A stretch of 64,000 nucleotides of DNA from UBA1366 sp047602575 (GCA_047602575.1 JASGGY010000003.1:1054001-1118000); one strand, 5' to 3'; shown: positions 8,392 to 16,698, counted from the stretch's first letter. Numbers and translations are program-made. The notes: generated by a model not told the origin, from the letters alone.

Positions 8392-10482
8392 CTATTTTTT
8401 CCGTCTTGGAGCTTTGATGTCATGGCCGCTGCGCCGCTCCGGAGATCCGTAACGGTTCGGTGCAGACGGATACCTGACGGATTCAACCGATACGCTGCGG
8501 ACATTGCCGTCCTCATAAACGGGCTTTCCGTTTTCGTAAACCGGTCTGCGCTCCACGGATGCGTCGCCGTGAACGGCGTACCACTGATTGCCCGAGGAAT
8601 CCTCGTAGACACGGTAATCGCCGCGGGGAGCCGTATACTGTGCGGTATCATAGAACGCTGTGCCGGAACCGTCGTCATGCCGGACTTCAAAACGGCCGTC
8701 TGCCCTGTGCGAACCGTCCGCCTGTGATACCGGCAGCTCATAGCCGGGCATGAACGATTGGAACTGCGCCCGGTTATATGCGTCCGCGTCCGCTCCGACC
8801 TCAAACTGAGGCGCCTCGGCATGCTGCTGCATGGCATACCAGTCCACGCCGTTTGCAGACTGCATTACCGTGTGAGGCGCGTCCGGCTGCTCATAGAATG
8901 CGCTGTTGTACCAAAGCGTATTTCCGTCGGAAGTACCGGCTTCCAGAACGCCTTCTCCGGCGGTCCGAAGCATGGTTTCTTCCGATGCACCCGGGAATTC
9001 CGCAGCCACCCGGGCGGATTCCGACGGACTGCCGGCAAAATCCGGTGTGCTGAAGAAAGCGCCGAAGCCTTCGCCTCCTGCGGTCTGATACCACTGGCTT
9101 CCGTCCGAGGCAGTGACAGTCGAATGAGGACCCTCCGGCTTTTCAAACTGGGACGCGCTGAAAAGCTCTACCGCAGACGTTTTGCCGTCCGCACCCGTTG
9201 CCGCGGTACTGATATGTCCGCCCGTAATCCGGGTATTGCTGAGCTTGTATCCGCCGAGCTGCGGCATGTAATTGCCAAGGCTGCGGTCTGCAATCTCTCC
9301 GCCGATGCTGCCGGAAACATTGGGACTCCGGGCAGCGACAGAGGATATGGATTCGCCGGTAAGCGCTGCGCCGTTTCTGGCGGCAATGCCTCCGAAGGCT
9401 CTGCCTGCAAAGCCGAGTCCTCCGCCGGCGCCCATCCGGACGCCTCCGTCCACAACCGCGTCACGGACATAGGAATTCCCCTTGAACTGGCTGGCGAAGC
9501 CTGCGGCAAAACCGCCTGAAGCGGCTGCTCCGGCACCTGCTGCGCCTGCGCTCCGGAATACGCTTCCAGCACTCCTTGCGCCGCCTCCGAGTCCGGAAAG
9601 CGCCCTTCCCGCAATCAGCAGCTCCATTCCCATGCTGCTGCCGGTCTGTGCGACGTTCATACCTATCGAGGCCAGATAGGAATCAAATTTCTGTGCGGTT
9701 TTCAGGAATGCAAGTGCGCAGAACATCCACAGAAAAATATTCCCGCGTCCGTTCGTCAGAGCGCCGCCGTTTCCGATGAACTGTGCCACGGATGAATTGA
9801 ACGCCCGGAGAAACCAGACGTTCATAACAAGCAGGAGCAGCTGGGAGCCGACCATGCGGCACCAGCCCCTGAACACCTGATTCGTGGCTTTGGAAGCGCC
9901 CATGGAAAAAGCCAGCGGAGAAGTGTAGCACAGCACGCCGACCACAACATAGCGCTCCACCGTTTCCAGCAGCAGCTTGAAATAGTTCCATCCGAGGGCT
10001 ATCTCCAGAATCAGCATCAGGATCAGTCCCACCACGGTTACGATGGAGACCAGCGTCGTTATACCGCTTTGCAGCACCTGCTCCACGCCGGCAAAGGTGA
10101 AATCCTCAGCCGTCATTGTAACATCCATCAGAGCCGAATAAGGCGCTCTTGCGATATCCAGCGTAATCATAAATATCTGCTTGGCATAGCCGATCATCAG
10201 TGCAAAGATAACACTTCGGGCAAGCAGCGTCCACGGGTTTTCTGCCTCGGTGATTGGGCCTCCGAACACGCGGAACAGCTGCCAGACAGTAATCAGGAAC
10301 AGAATCGTCCAGGAGGTATACTGCAGAATATCAAATGCCTTTGAAACAAACGGAAAATACTCCTCCATGGCGGTCATGTCAGTTCCCAGCGCGGAAAGAA
10401 ATACGCCTGAAATACCGTCCATCAGCTGGGATACGATGCTGCTCAGCCAGGTAATGATGCCTTCAAAAATCCAGTCCAGCAA
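8392..10482 (-). CDS. VirB6/TrbL-like conjugation membrane protein
   Basis: About 696 residues. The first 300 residues contain at least six hydrophobic segments (for example TSWTILFLITVWQLF, LILMLILEIALG, LLLLVMNVWFL), as in polytopic VirB6/TrbL channel proteins. The remainder is a long Gly/Ala/Ser-rich, then polar, soluble tail ending in a basic stretch. TTG at 10482 (AGGAGG seven bases upstream) is preferred to GTG 10491, which overlaps the ribosome site. The polar tail carries about three loosely repeated blocks with DGS/N-WY motifs (for example DGSQWYQ, GNTLWYN, GVDWYAM, GNQWYAV), apparently a degenerate repeat. Confidence 0.8.
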   Translation of the reverse strand: MLDWIFEGIITWLSSIVSQLMDGISGVFLSALGTDMTAMEEYFPFVSKAFDILQYTSWTILFLITVWQLFRVFGGPITEAENPWTLLARSVIFALMIGYAKQIFMITLDIARAPYSALMDVTMTAEDFTFAGVEQVLQSGITTLVSIVTVVGLILMLILEIALGWNYFKLLLETVERYVVVGVLCYTSPLAFSMGASKATNQVFRGWCRMVGSQLLLLVMNVWFLRAFNSSVAQFIGNGGALTNGRGNIFLWMFCALAFLKTAQKFDSYLASIGMNVAQTGSSMGMELLIAGRALSGLGGGARSAGSVFRSAGAAGAGAAASGGFAAGFASQFKGNSYVRDAVVDGGVRMGAGGGLGFAGRAFGGIAARNGAALTGESISSVAARSPNVSGSIGGEIADRSLGNYMPQLGGYKLSNTRITGGHISTAATGADGKTSAVELFSASQFEKPEGPHSTVTASDGSQWYQTAGGEGFGAFFSTPDFAGSPSESARVAAEFPGASEETMLRTAGEGVLEAGTSDGNTLWYNSAFYEQPDAPHTVMQSANGVDWYAMQQHAEAPQFEVGADADAYNRAQFQSFMPGYELPVSQADGSHRADGRFEVRHDDGSGTAFYDTAQYTAPRGDYRVYEDSSGNQWYAVHGDASVERRPVYENGKPVYEDGNVRSVSVESVRYPSAPNRYGSPERRSGHDIKAPRRKK

Positions 10483-10487
10483 ACGCT

Positions 10488-11065
10488 TCACCTCCTATCC
10501 GGTAAAAAAATATATATCATCCGCTGTATGTTCCGCCTTGGATCAGCGGCTGCAGGTATGCAACGATGAAGCCCAGCGTATTCAGGATAATCCAGGTGGC
10601 GACAATCCGTTTGAGCCAGCTTGTCGCCTCGTCCACCGCACGCTGGTTTCTGGAAATCATACGGATAAGCAGTGCGATTGCCGCTGCCGTAACACCCACG
10701 ATGGTGCTGATGCCGACAAGTTGACCGTAAATGTCCTTCATAATTGCCGAGAACCGGTCCCAGATTGTTTCCGCCATGACGGGCTGCAGGGAAATCAGCA
10801 TCACTGCAGCCATACTGACGAGCGTCCAGTATGCGGTCTGCAGATGTACGCCTTTCTTTGTAAGTTGTTTTTCCATGACAAAATACCTCCATTACTCTTT
10901 CGGGCAGAAAAAATGCCGTTTCAGAAACTTTTCCGCATCCGAAACAGCGTGTCTTTGCCTGGTCCCAGTTTGGGATAATATCAATATACACCATTTTCAT
11001 TTCCGTGTCATCGGCTCTGCTCCGCCAATTTTGCGCCAATTTTCTGCCGCTTTGTTTTCTCATCC
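10488..11065 (-). CDS. Possible overlapping small ICE gene
   Basis: An open frame starts at ATG 11065, overlapping the preceding stop codon as ATGA with GGAGGG six bases upstream, a classic coupling arrangement. Its first 65 residues cover otherwise empty DNA and include a CFGCG motif and the protein-like stretch ETAFFLPERVMEVF. The frame then stays open through the whole VirB2-like gene in another phase. That second part is probably not functional coding, so the real product may be shorter or the frame may be accidental. I recognise no family. Confidence 0.3.
10517..10876 (-). CDS. VirB2/TrbC-like small conjugation membrane protein
   Basis: 119 residues with a signal-like first hydrophobic segment (residues about 14-34, ending PVMAET, a likely signal-peptidase site), a second segment at about 53-72 and a third near 88-108. 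Size, topology and position immediately before the VirB6-like gene match the pilin-like VirB2/TrbC subunits of Gram-positive ICEs. GGAGG lies nine bases before ATG 10876. The assignment rests on context and topology because these proteins diverge quickly. Confidence 0.65.
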   Translation of the reverse strand: MEKQLTKKGVHLQTAYWTLVSMAAVMLISLQPVMAETIWDRFSAIMKDIYGQLVGISTIVGVTAAAIALLIRMISRNQRAVDEATSWLKRIVATWIILNTLGFIVAYLQPLIQGGTYSG

Positions 11066-11695
11066 GATTCCCTCCAGAAGAGTAAGCATCTCCAGCCAGA
11101 AATCCACCTCTGCCGCCGGAGCTGCCCACAAACGAATTGAAAGAATGGTAATTGCCTGCTGGCGAAGGCGGTAATAGTGGCGGGAGGACATATCCAGTCG
11201 GTAAAGCAATTCCGTGTGATTTAACTGTTCGGGAGCGATGTAGGTCTGGTAAATCAGCTGATACAGCCGCTCTCCGTTCTCCGGCTTTTTCTTCAGCACG
11301 GTCAGGGCCTCGTTCATCCTGTCCAGCAGCAGTCTGGATTTCCTGATTCCCTCCAGTCTGCTGTCCAGCTTCCGGTTTCCCAGTCCCAGTTCCAGATCCA
11401 TACGGTCAAGAAGCGTATCCAGGTCTGCCAGAGGCTGATCAAGCTCCTCGGCTACCTCGGCAGGGAAGCACTCCAGAACCCAGAGAATGGTCCGGTAATG
11501 CTGAAGCAGCATCAGGGTGTTGTGATAGGTGCTGCGTTTTTTGTCCTTCTGTGCCTTGCGGATTTTCTGATCGTCGATGGAAAGATCGGCCAGAATTCCC
11601 CGTTTGGTCAAAAGCCCGATAAAAGCGTCTGACTGCGCGGAAATCCGCTCCTCCTGCTGTTCATACAGATCCTTTTCGTTATTCTGACTGCTCAT
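11060..11695 (-). CDS. ICE protein with C-terminal HTH-like region, unknown function
   Basis: 211 residues from ATG 11695 with AAGGAG nine bases upstream. The protein is highly charged and helical; residues about 20-140 resemble a coiled bundle. The C-terminus (HTELLYRLDMSSRHYYRLRQ region) resembles the sigma-70 region 4 or ArpU/RinA-type helix-turn-helix of phage late regulators. It could regulate transfer genes, but that is inference. The start overlaps the end of the 356-residue gene upstream by 17 bp. Confidence 0.55.
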   Translation of the reverse strand: MSSQNNEKDLYEQQEERISAQSDAFIGLLTKRGILADLSIDDQKIRKAQKDKKRSTYHNTLMLLQHYRTILWVLECFPAEVAEELDQPLADLDTLLDRMDLELGLGNRKLDSRLEGIRKSRLLLDRMNEALTVLKKKPENGERLYQLIYQTYIAPEQLNHTELLYRLDMSSRHYYRLRQQAITILSIRLWAAPAAEVDFWLEMLTLLEGIG

Positions 11696-12749
11696 ATGTA
11701 ACATCTCCTTTAAATTTTAACAGTTCCGGATCCATGCACGGACCCCGGATGTGATTTTCATTTTCTGCCGCAGGGTATGTAATATTTTTTACCCTGCAGT
11801 CATATACACAGTTCTTACAATTCCAGCACTGAGAAAAATACGCGCGTATTATAGGGGCGGGAAGTGCAACGCGGCTTACGGATTCTTTCATATCCGGCTT
11901 GGCTTCCGTATTTTCTGCTGTTTTTTGGCTGAACCATGCGATCATTTTGCCGAGCCTGACGTTATCCGCTCCTGAAATATGCGTGTTTTCTCCAAGAATG
12001 CGTATTTTGTTTAAAATACGTTCTGTTTCGCTCGGATCAGGGTCTGAAACCTCTGCACCCGATGGATACAGTTTATTAAAAATGAGGCAGCCATAGGAAC
12101 CGGGAAGCCGGTACAGCGTGAAGACATCCCCATGCTTCTGAAAGAAACGCCATACCTTTGTCTTTTCCCAGCCCCACCGCTGTCCCAGGGTTTCCAAGGT
12201 TAGTGCAGCGCCGTATCTGCCGTACTGAACGGCGGGCGCCTGATATGAAAACGAATTGCACGGATCCTGCCAGACTGTATGGCACCAGAGATCCAGCCAT
12301 GCGTCGGATTCCTCAAACTGATATTGCTTGTCTGCGAGGCGCTGTGTGATGCTTCGGGGAAGGCATAGAAATCCGTAGCCGTCCGTTGCGTACACTGTGC
12401 CGTCCGAACATTCCGCACCTGAGCATTTTACCACCCAGTCGCAGATTGTATAGGTGAGCTTCTTTGTTTGCGGGTCCAGCGTATACCCGATGTATCCGAG
12501 CTTTTGCAGAGAATCCATAACAGTAAGAGCCTGCGCGCGGCTTTTTACGCCGAGGATGCTTTTGAGCCCCACCATGCCGCCTGCCCAGGTTCCGGGCGTC
12601 ACATCGTTCCTGTACCCGCAGTAGGAGGCATGTCCTTTCCGGAATGCCGCTCTTGACGCCAGTCTGGTCCAGAAGCCCATTAGCCCCTTGCCCTGCGGCA
12701 GGCGGGCGCGCGGCAGCTTGACCCACTGGTATCTGAGCAGACATTTCAT
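11679..12749 (-). CDS. Conserved-looking ICE protein, probable winged-helix DNA-binding
   Basis: 356 residues from ATG 12749; AAAGGAGG lies eight bases upstream. Two regions look like winged helices: residues about 45-105 (VGLKSILGVKSRAQALTVMD, then a beta hairpin) and about 180-225 (LTLETLGQRWGWEKTKVWRF). Near the C-terminus, CWNCKNCVYDC carries four closely spaced cysteines that could bind zinc. Arrangement suggests a replication or regulatory protein at the head of the transfer operon. I do not recognise a named family. Confidence 0.55.
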   Translation of the reverse strand: MKCLLRYQWVKLPRARLPQGKGLMGFWTRLASRAAFRKGHASYCGYRNDVTPGTWAGGMVGLKSILGVKSRAQALTVMDSLQKLGYIGYTLDPQTKKLTYTICDWVVKCSGAECSDGTVYATDGYGFLCLPRSITQRLADKQYQFEESDAWLDLWCHTVWQDPCNSFSYQAPAVQYGRYGAALTLETLGQRWGWEKTKVWRFFQKHGDVFTLYRLPGSYGCLIFNKLYPSGAEVSDPDPSETERILNKIRILGENTHISGADNVRLGKMIAWFSQKTAENTEAKPDMKESVSRVALPAPIIRAYFSQCWNCKNCVYDCRVKNITYPAAENENHIRGPCMDPELLKFKGDVTYEQSE

Positions 12750-12786
12750 CTGACAAGCCTCCTTTCAAAAAAAATATATATGGGTA

Positions 12787-12820
12787 TAAAAATAGGGCGG
12801 CCTCTATTCTGAAGCCGCCC
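12787..12820 (-). terminator. Probable terminator after the DUF5348 gene
   Basis: On the minus strand GGGCGGC pairs with GCCGCCC across a 12-base loop and is followed by TATTTTTA. It lies between DUF5348 and the 356-residue gene and may reduce read-through into the transfer operon. Confidence 0.55.
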
Positions 12821-12833
12821 GGGGTTATATTAT

Positions 12834-13046
12834 TTACAGTCTGACCGTCAGACCGGGTAAGCGGGCTGTTTTTATCCCGACCAGATACCAATCCTGTCCC
12901 ATCTCAATACGGGTAGGTATCCATCGTCCGTTTATCTGCACCTCCATGGTTGTTCCGCAGTGCAGTCCGCCGTAATATTCCTCCAGACCGAACCGCACAT
13001 CCATGCGGTCTGTTTCAGTATCATACACTAGAATTCCTTGTTTCAT
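12834..13046 (-). CDS. DUF5348 family small protein
   Basis: 70 residues, ATG 13046 with TAGGAG nine bases upstream. The pattern GGLHCGTTMEVQINGRW...RIEMGQDWYLVG is typical of DUF5348, a small beta-rich protein often found in Clostridia mobile elements; its function is unknown. It is the first gene of the minus-strand ICE operon and is divergent from the HTH-integrase unit. Confidence 0.7.
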   Translation of the reverse strand: MKQGILVYDTETDRMDVRFGLEEYYGGLHCGTTMEVQINGRWIPTRIEMGQDWYLVGIKTARLPGLTVRL

Positions 13047-13147
13047 ATTTTTATTCTCCTATCCTGATTAATTTGACGAAAATAACCGTTTAAATTGTCC
13101 CGTTATGTTCTTCTCCTTCCTTTCGTATTTCTTATTATTCCTTACAG

Positions 13148-13161
13148 AAACTTTAAAGTTT
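13148..13161. promoter_or_regulatory. Perfect palindrome, candidate operator
   Basis: AAACTTTAAAGTTT is a perfect 14-base palindrome three bases before the -35 box of the HTH-integrase promoter and inside the divergent region. Its position suits an operator for the element's own regulator; this is inference. Confidence 0.45.
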
Positions 13162-13164
13162 ATA

Positions 13165-13193
13165 TTGACAATTATATAAAGACGATGTATAAT
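13165..13193 (+). promoter_or_regulatory. Consensus promoter for the HTH-integrase unit
   Basis: TTGACA at 13165-13170, a 17-base spacer and TATAAT at 13188-13193: a perfect sigma-A consensus, 45 bases before the HTH gene. Confidence 0.8.
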
Positions 13194-13238
13194 ATATATG
13201 TCAGTCTGAGAAAGTGAAAGGGAAGGAGGCGGGTATTT

Positions 13239-13463
13239 ATGAATTTCAGCTCAAAAGACGCTCCCATATCAGAAATTATCAGACATATGCTTACCCATCG
13301 TAATATGTCAGTGACTGATCTTGCAAATCTGCTGGATACCACCAGACAGAATATGAACGGCAAGCTGTCACGAAATAATTTCTGTCAAAATGATCTCTAT
13401 GATATTGCTTCAGCGCTGGGATATGAAGTGATTATCAACTTTGTTGACAAAAAGGAGGATTAA
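13239..13463 (+). CDS. Small HTH (Xre-like) regulator of the ICE
   Basis: 74 residues, ATG 13239 with GGAAGGAGG nine bases upstream. Residues about 10-66 form a Cro/C1-type helix-turn-helix (MSVTDLANLLDTTRQNMNGK) ending with the common DIASALGYEVIINFV pattern. It sits four bases before the integrase GTG and behind a consensus promoter, so it probably controls integrase and transfer gene expression. An excisionase role is possible but its fold looks like Xre rather than Xis. Confidence 0.75.
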   Translation: MNFSSKDAPISEIIRHMLTHRNMSVTDLANLLDTTRQNMNGKLSRNNFCQNDLYDIASALGYEVIINFVDKKED

Positions 13464-13467
13464 TACC

Positions 13468-14640
13468 GTGTCTGAGATTAACACCAGAAAGAGAGGGAAG
13501 TATTGGGAGTATCGGTTTGAAGGCGCTAAAATCAACGGCGACCGCAAACAGATAACCAAAGGCGGTTTTTCTACTAAAAAAGAAGCTCTGACTGCCGGCA
13601 CCAAAGCATTGACAGAATACAACAATGCCGGTCTGCATTTTGTTCCCTCGGAAATAAGCGTAAATGATTATCTTGACTACTGGATGGATATCTATTGCAG
13701 AATTAATTTAAAACCTGTTACCGTGAAGAATTACGAAAAGAAAATCCGACTTTATATCAAGCCCTGTTTAGGCAAATACAAGCTGAAATCCTTGTCGGCG
13801 TCAATTATGCAGTCTTTACTGAACGATATGTTTAACGATGGTTTCAGCAGAAACACTCTGGCTGTTGTGAAGGGAATCCTTTCGGGATCCCTGAGCTATG
13901 CCGTTGAACCTCTGAAATACATACAGAACAGTCCCATGATGTATGTGAAAATGCCCTCTTCCAGAGCAAAAGCTGAAAAAACAACACGGACTGAACCGCA
14001 TGTATATATACCATCCGACAGGATAAATCAGATTTTTTCACGGTTTCCTGAACAAACATCAACACACATACCCATGATGCTTGCTTATAAAGGGGGACTC
14101 CGATGCGGGGAAGCGTTTGCGGTAGACTGGTCTTCTCTTGACTTCGATGCCAATTTGCTTAACATCAACAAACAGATACAGTGGGATGAGGATTTAAAAG
14201 TATGGTATCTGTCTGATCCTAAGTATGAATCCTTCCGTGAAATCAAGCTGGATCAGGAACTTATGGATCTTCTGAAAAGAGAAAGAGAACGGCAGGAAAG
14301 AGCAAGGCAGTATTATGCGGAGCATTATACAGTATATTATGAGGATGAAAAACGACTGCTGAATACTGCCGCAAATGGTAAACAGATCGACTTTGTAGCA
14401 GTCAGGGAAAACGGCACGCTGATAACTCCACGGACTATGCTGCATACATCCTCGGTTATTCATCACAAGATGGAGTACCCTGAGTTTGATTTTCATTCTT
14501 TGCGTTATACGCATGCTACAAATCTGGCAGAAGAAAATGCACCGCCCAAATATGTGCAAAAACGGCTTGGGCATAAAAACATTCTTGTAACGATGCAAAT
14601 CTACGAGCAGCTATCAGAAAAGCTCAAAGAACAAGGGTGA
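13468..14640 (+). CDS. Tyrosine-type site-specific integrase
   Basis: 390 residues from GTG 13468, with AAGGAGG nine bases upstream; the frame extends further 5' but without a ribosome site. The N-terminus (residues about 5-50) is the AP2-like arm-binding domain of Tn916/phage integrases (YWEYRFEGA, GGFSTKKEA). A SAM-like core-binding domain follows (about 55-160). The catalytic domain shows Arg in KGGLRCGEAF, His-x-x-Arg in FHSLRYTHAT, His in KRLGHKN and the nucleophile Tyr in MQIYEQLS. It integrates and excises the element at the attachment site just downstream. Confidence 0.95.
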   Translation: MSEINTRKRGKYWEYRFEGAKINGDRKQITKGGFSTKKEALTAGTKALTEYNNAGLHFVPSEISVNDYLDYWMDIYCRINLKPVTVKNYEKKIRLYIKPCLGKYKLKSLSASIMQSLLNDMFNDGFSRNTLAVVKGILSGSLSYAVEPLKYIQNSPMMYVKMPSSRAKAEKTTRTEPHVYIPSDRINQIFSRFPEQTSTHIPMMLAYKGGLRCGEAFAVDWSSLDFDANLLNINKQIQWDEDLKVWYLSDPKYESFREIKLDQELMDLLKRERERQERARQYYAEHYTVYYEDEKRLLNTAANGKQIDFVAVRENGTLITPRTMLHTSSVIHHKMEYPEFDFHSLRYTHATNLAEENAPPKYVQKRLGHKNILVTMQIYEQLSEKLKEQG

Positions 14641-14684
14641 CGATATACTGGATAAAATATATTCGGGCAGTGCCGATCAACGAA

Positions 14685-14721
14685 AAGAACCGGATGACAA
14701 TTCATAAGTCATCCGGTTCTT
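14685..14721 (+). terminator. Integrase terminator
   Basis: A perfect 14-bp stem (14685-14698 with 14708-14721) with a nine-base loop, followed by a T-rich stretch. Confidence 0.8.
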
Positions 14722-14748
14722 CCTTTATTGTAATTTGCTTTTACCTGC

Positions 14749-14817
14749 TTTTGTCCACCAGATTTGACCCCGTTTTGTCCACCAGCTATTTTTTTGGTGG
14801 ACAAACGGTGGACAAAC
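14749..14817. repeat. Four-copy GTCCACC repeat at the ICE right end, candidate attachment region
   Basis: TTTTGTCCACCAG occurs at 14749-14761 and 14773-14785; the inverse GGTGGACAAAC occurs at 14796-14806 and 14807-14817. The inner pair forms an 11-bp inverted repeat. Location between the integrase and a chromosomal terminator suits integrase-binding sites and the element boundary. The exact core cannot be set without the other end. Confidence 0.5.
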
Positions 14818-14843
14818 CCCCTTTTTTAACCCTTTTTCGATAA

Positions 14844-14882
14844 AAAACGGGGCTTCCGTGAAACTCACGAAAACCCCGCAAA
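14844..14882 (-). terminator. Terminator of the GGGtGRT operon
   Basis: On the minus strand GCGGGG...TCGTGA pairs with TCACGG...CCCCG (13-bp stem with G-T pairs) followed by a T run. It lies 14 bases after the GGGtGRT stop codon and marks the chromosomal side of the ICE junction. Confidence 0.75.
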
Positions 14883-14895
14883 CCGCGTATTTACG

Positions 14896-15894
14896 CTATT
14901 TAGAAGCCTCTTCAACCGCAACGGCACACGCTACTGTTGCGCCAACCATTGGATTGTTGCCCATGCCGATGAGTCCCATCATTTCCACGTGTGCGGGAAC
15001 GGAGGACGAGCCGGCAAACTGCGCGTCGCCGTGCATTCTGCCCATCGAGTCGGTCAAGCCATAAGAAGCCGGTCCTGCCGCAACGTTGTCGGGATGGAGG
15101 GTTCTGCCCGTTCCGCCGCCGGATGCCACGGAGAAATACTTCTTGCTGTTTTCCGTCGCCCATTTCTTATACGTTCCGGCAACAAGATGCTGGAAGCGAG
15201 TAGGGTTGGTAGAGTTTCCGGTGATGGAAACGTCCGCTTTTTCAAACTTCATGATGGCAACACCCTCCAGCACATCGTTCGTGCCGTAGCAGCGTACCTT
15301 TGCCTTGTCACCGTCAGAGTATGCGATTTCCTTGACAATCGTAAGCTCGCTGGTTTCAAAATCATAATCCGTCTGCACATAAGTAAAGCCGTTGATTCTC
15401 GAAATAATCTGCGCCGCGTCTTTTCCCAGACCGTTGAGGATGACGCGCAGGGGCTTTACTCTTGCTTTATTTGCGGTTCTTGCGATGCCGATTGCGCCCT
15501 CAGCCGCCGCGAAGGACTCATGTCCCGCGAGGAAGCAGAAGCAGTCGGTTTCTTCTCTCAGCAGCATAGCGCCGAGGTTTCCGTGGCCTAAGCCGACGGC
15601 TCTCTGCTCCGCAACAGAACCGGGGATGCAGAATGCCTGCAGTCCGATGCCAATTGCTTCGGATGCTTCCGCTGCTTTGGTGATGCCCTTTTTCAGCGCG
15701 ATTGCCGTGCCGAGGGTATACGCCCAGACTGCGTTGTCAAATGCGATGGGCTGAACGCCCTTGACGATTGCCTCAACGTCGATGCCCTTGGACTTGCAGA
15801 AGTCCATGGTTTCATCAATCGTCGCGAAGCCGTATTCCTTAAGACAGGCTTCGATTTTCGGCATTCTTCTTTCTTTTCCTTCAAACTGTGCCAT
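14896..15894 (-). CDS. GGGtGRT protein
   Basis: 332 residues. It carries the motif GGGTGRT at residues 259-265 that gives this conserved family its name, plus the conserved C-terminus MMGLIGMGNNPMVGATVACAVAVEEA. The family's biochemical role is not established to my knowledge. It has several cysteines (Cys33, Cys89, Cys118, Cys120, Cys202) but no standard iron-sulfur binding spacing. It lies 14 bp downstream of a NifU-like scaffold gene, the usual partner, suggesting a joint role with iron-sulfur clusters. Start ATG 15894 with AGGAGG nine bases upstream. No signal peptide or membrane segment. Confidence 0.85.
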   Translation of the reverse strand: MAQFEGKERRMPKIEACLKEYGFATIDETMDFCKSKGIDVEAIVKGVQPIAFDNAVWAYTLGTAIALKKGITKAAEASEAIGIGLQAFCIPGSVAEQRAVGLGHGNLGAMLLREETDCFCFLAGHESFAAAEGAIGIARTANKARVKPLRVILNGLGKDAAQIISRINGFTYVQTDYDFETSELTIVKEIAYSDGDKAKVRCYGTNDVLEGVAIMKFEKADVSITGNSTNPTRFQHLVAGTYKKWATENSKKYFSVASGGGTGRTLHPDNVAAGPASYGLTDSMGRMHGDAQFAGSSSVPAHVEMMGLIGMGNNPMVGATVACAVAVEEASK

Positions 15895-15908
15895 AAATCT
15901 TAACCTCC

Positions 15909-16607
15909 TTATTCTTCTCTCGGATCGATGTACTTCGCCGCGCCGTCAAAGCGTCCGTAAGTACCGATGTTCTTTTCGTATGCCGTCGTCGGGTCAGCGC
16001 CGTGACGGATGTCTTCCAGCATTTTTCCGACCTTGATGAATTTATAACCGATGGTTTGGTTTTCGTCGTCGAGTGCCAGCGTCAGGATGTAGCCCTCCGC
16101 CATTTCAAGATAACGTACGCCCTTTGCGCCGGTGGAGAAAATCGTTCCGACCTGTGAACGCAGACCCTTTCCGAGGTCCTCCAGTCCCGCGCCGATCGGC
16201 AGACCGCCCTCGGAGAACGCCGTCTGGGTTCTTCCGTAAACAATCTGGAGGAACAGCTCCCGCATCGCCACGTTGATTGCATCACAGACGAGGTCGGTGT
16301 TGAGCGCTTCGAGAATCGTCTTGCCGGGGAGAATTTCGCCCGCCATTGCCGCGGAGTGGGTCATGCCGGAGCATCCGATGGTTTCCACCAGTGCCTCCTG
16401 AATGATACCGTCCTTGACGTTGAGCGTAAGCTTGCAGGTTCCCTGCTGGGGCGCGCACCAGCCGATACCGTGCGTCAGTCCGGAAATATCCTTGACATCA
16501 TATGCCTTGACCCATTTTCCCTCAACAGGAATCGGCGCGGGTCCGTGGTTGACACCCTTCGCAACCGTACACATTCTCTCGACTTCATGAGAATAATTCA
16601 TTTGCAT
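15909..16607 (-). CDS. NifU/IscU-like iron-sulfur scaffold family protein
   Basis: 232 residues from ATG 16607 (GAGGAG five bases upstream; ATG 16601 is also possible). Residues about 45-115 resemble the IscU/NifU N-terminal scaffold fold: Cys51, Cys58, Cys79 in GCSGMTHSAAM and Cys108. The length is well above the 130-150 residues of ordinary IscU, so a C-terminal extension follows (after about residue 140). It pairs with the GGGtGRT gene. Known IscU proteins assemble clusters on three cysteines; whether this one assembles clusters or serves a dedicated target is open. Confidence 0.8.
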   Translation of the reverse strand: MQMNYSHEVERMCTVAKGVNHGPAPIPVEGKWVKAYDVKDISGLTHGIGWCAPQQGTCKLTLNVKDGIIQEALVETIGCSGMTHSAAMAGEILPGKTILEALNTDLVCDAINVAMRELFLQIVYGRTQTAFSEGGLPIGAGLEDLGKGLRSQVGTIFSTGAKGVRYLEMAEGYILTLALDDENQTIGYKFIKVGKMLEDIRHGADPTTAYEKNIGTYGRFDGAAKYIDPREE

Positions 16608-16649
16608 CTGTACTCCTCTCAAAATAATCGTGTATTTGCACACAAAAAT

Positions 16650-16698
16650 ATTATATACCATTTTCCGCCCCAAAGCAAGGCTTTTCGCGCAGGTTTTT
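16650..16698 (-). promoter_or_regulatory. Promoter of the scaffold-GGGtGRT operon, copy 1 of a duplicated promoter block
   Basis: Minus strand: -35 TTGCTT (16673-16678), 17-base spacer, -10 TATAAT (16650-16655). The block, including about 20 bases upstream of the -35 box, is nearly repeated at 19203-19250. Confidence 0.75.

Noticed and set aside
8392..9620. Plus-strand frames opposite the VirB6-like tail
   Set aside because: GC-rich shadows of a long minus-strand gene; no ribosome sites or motifs.
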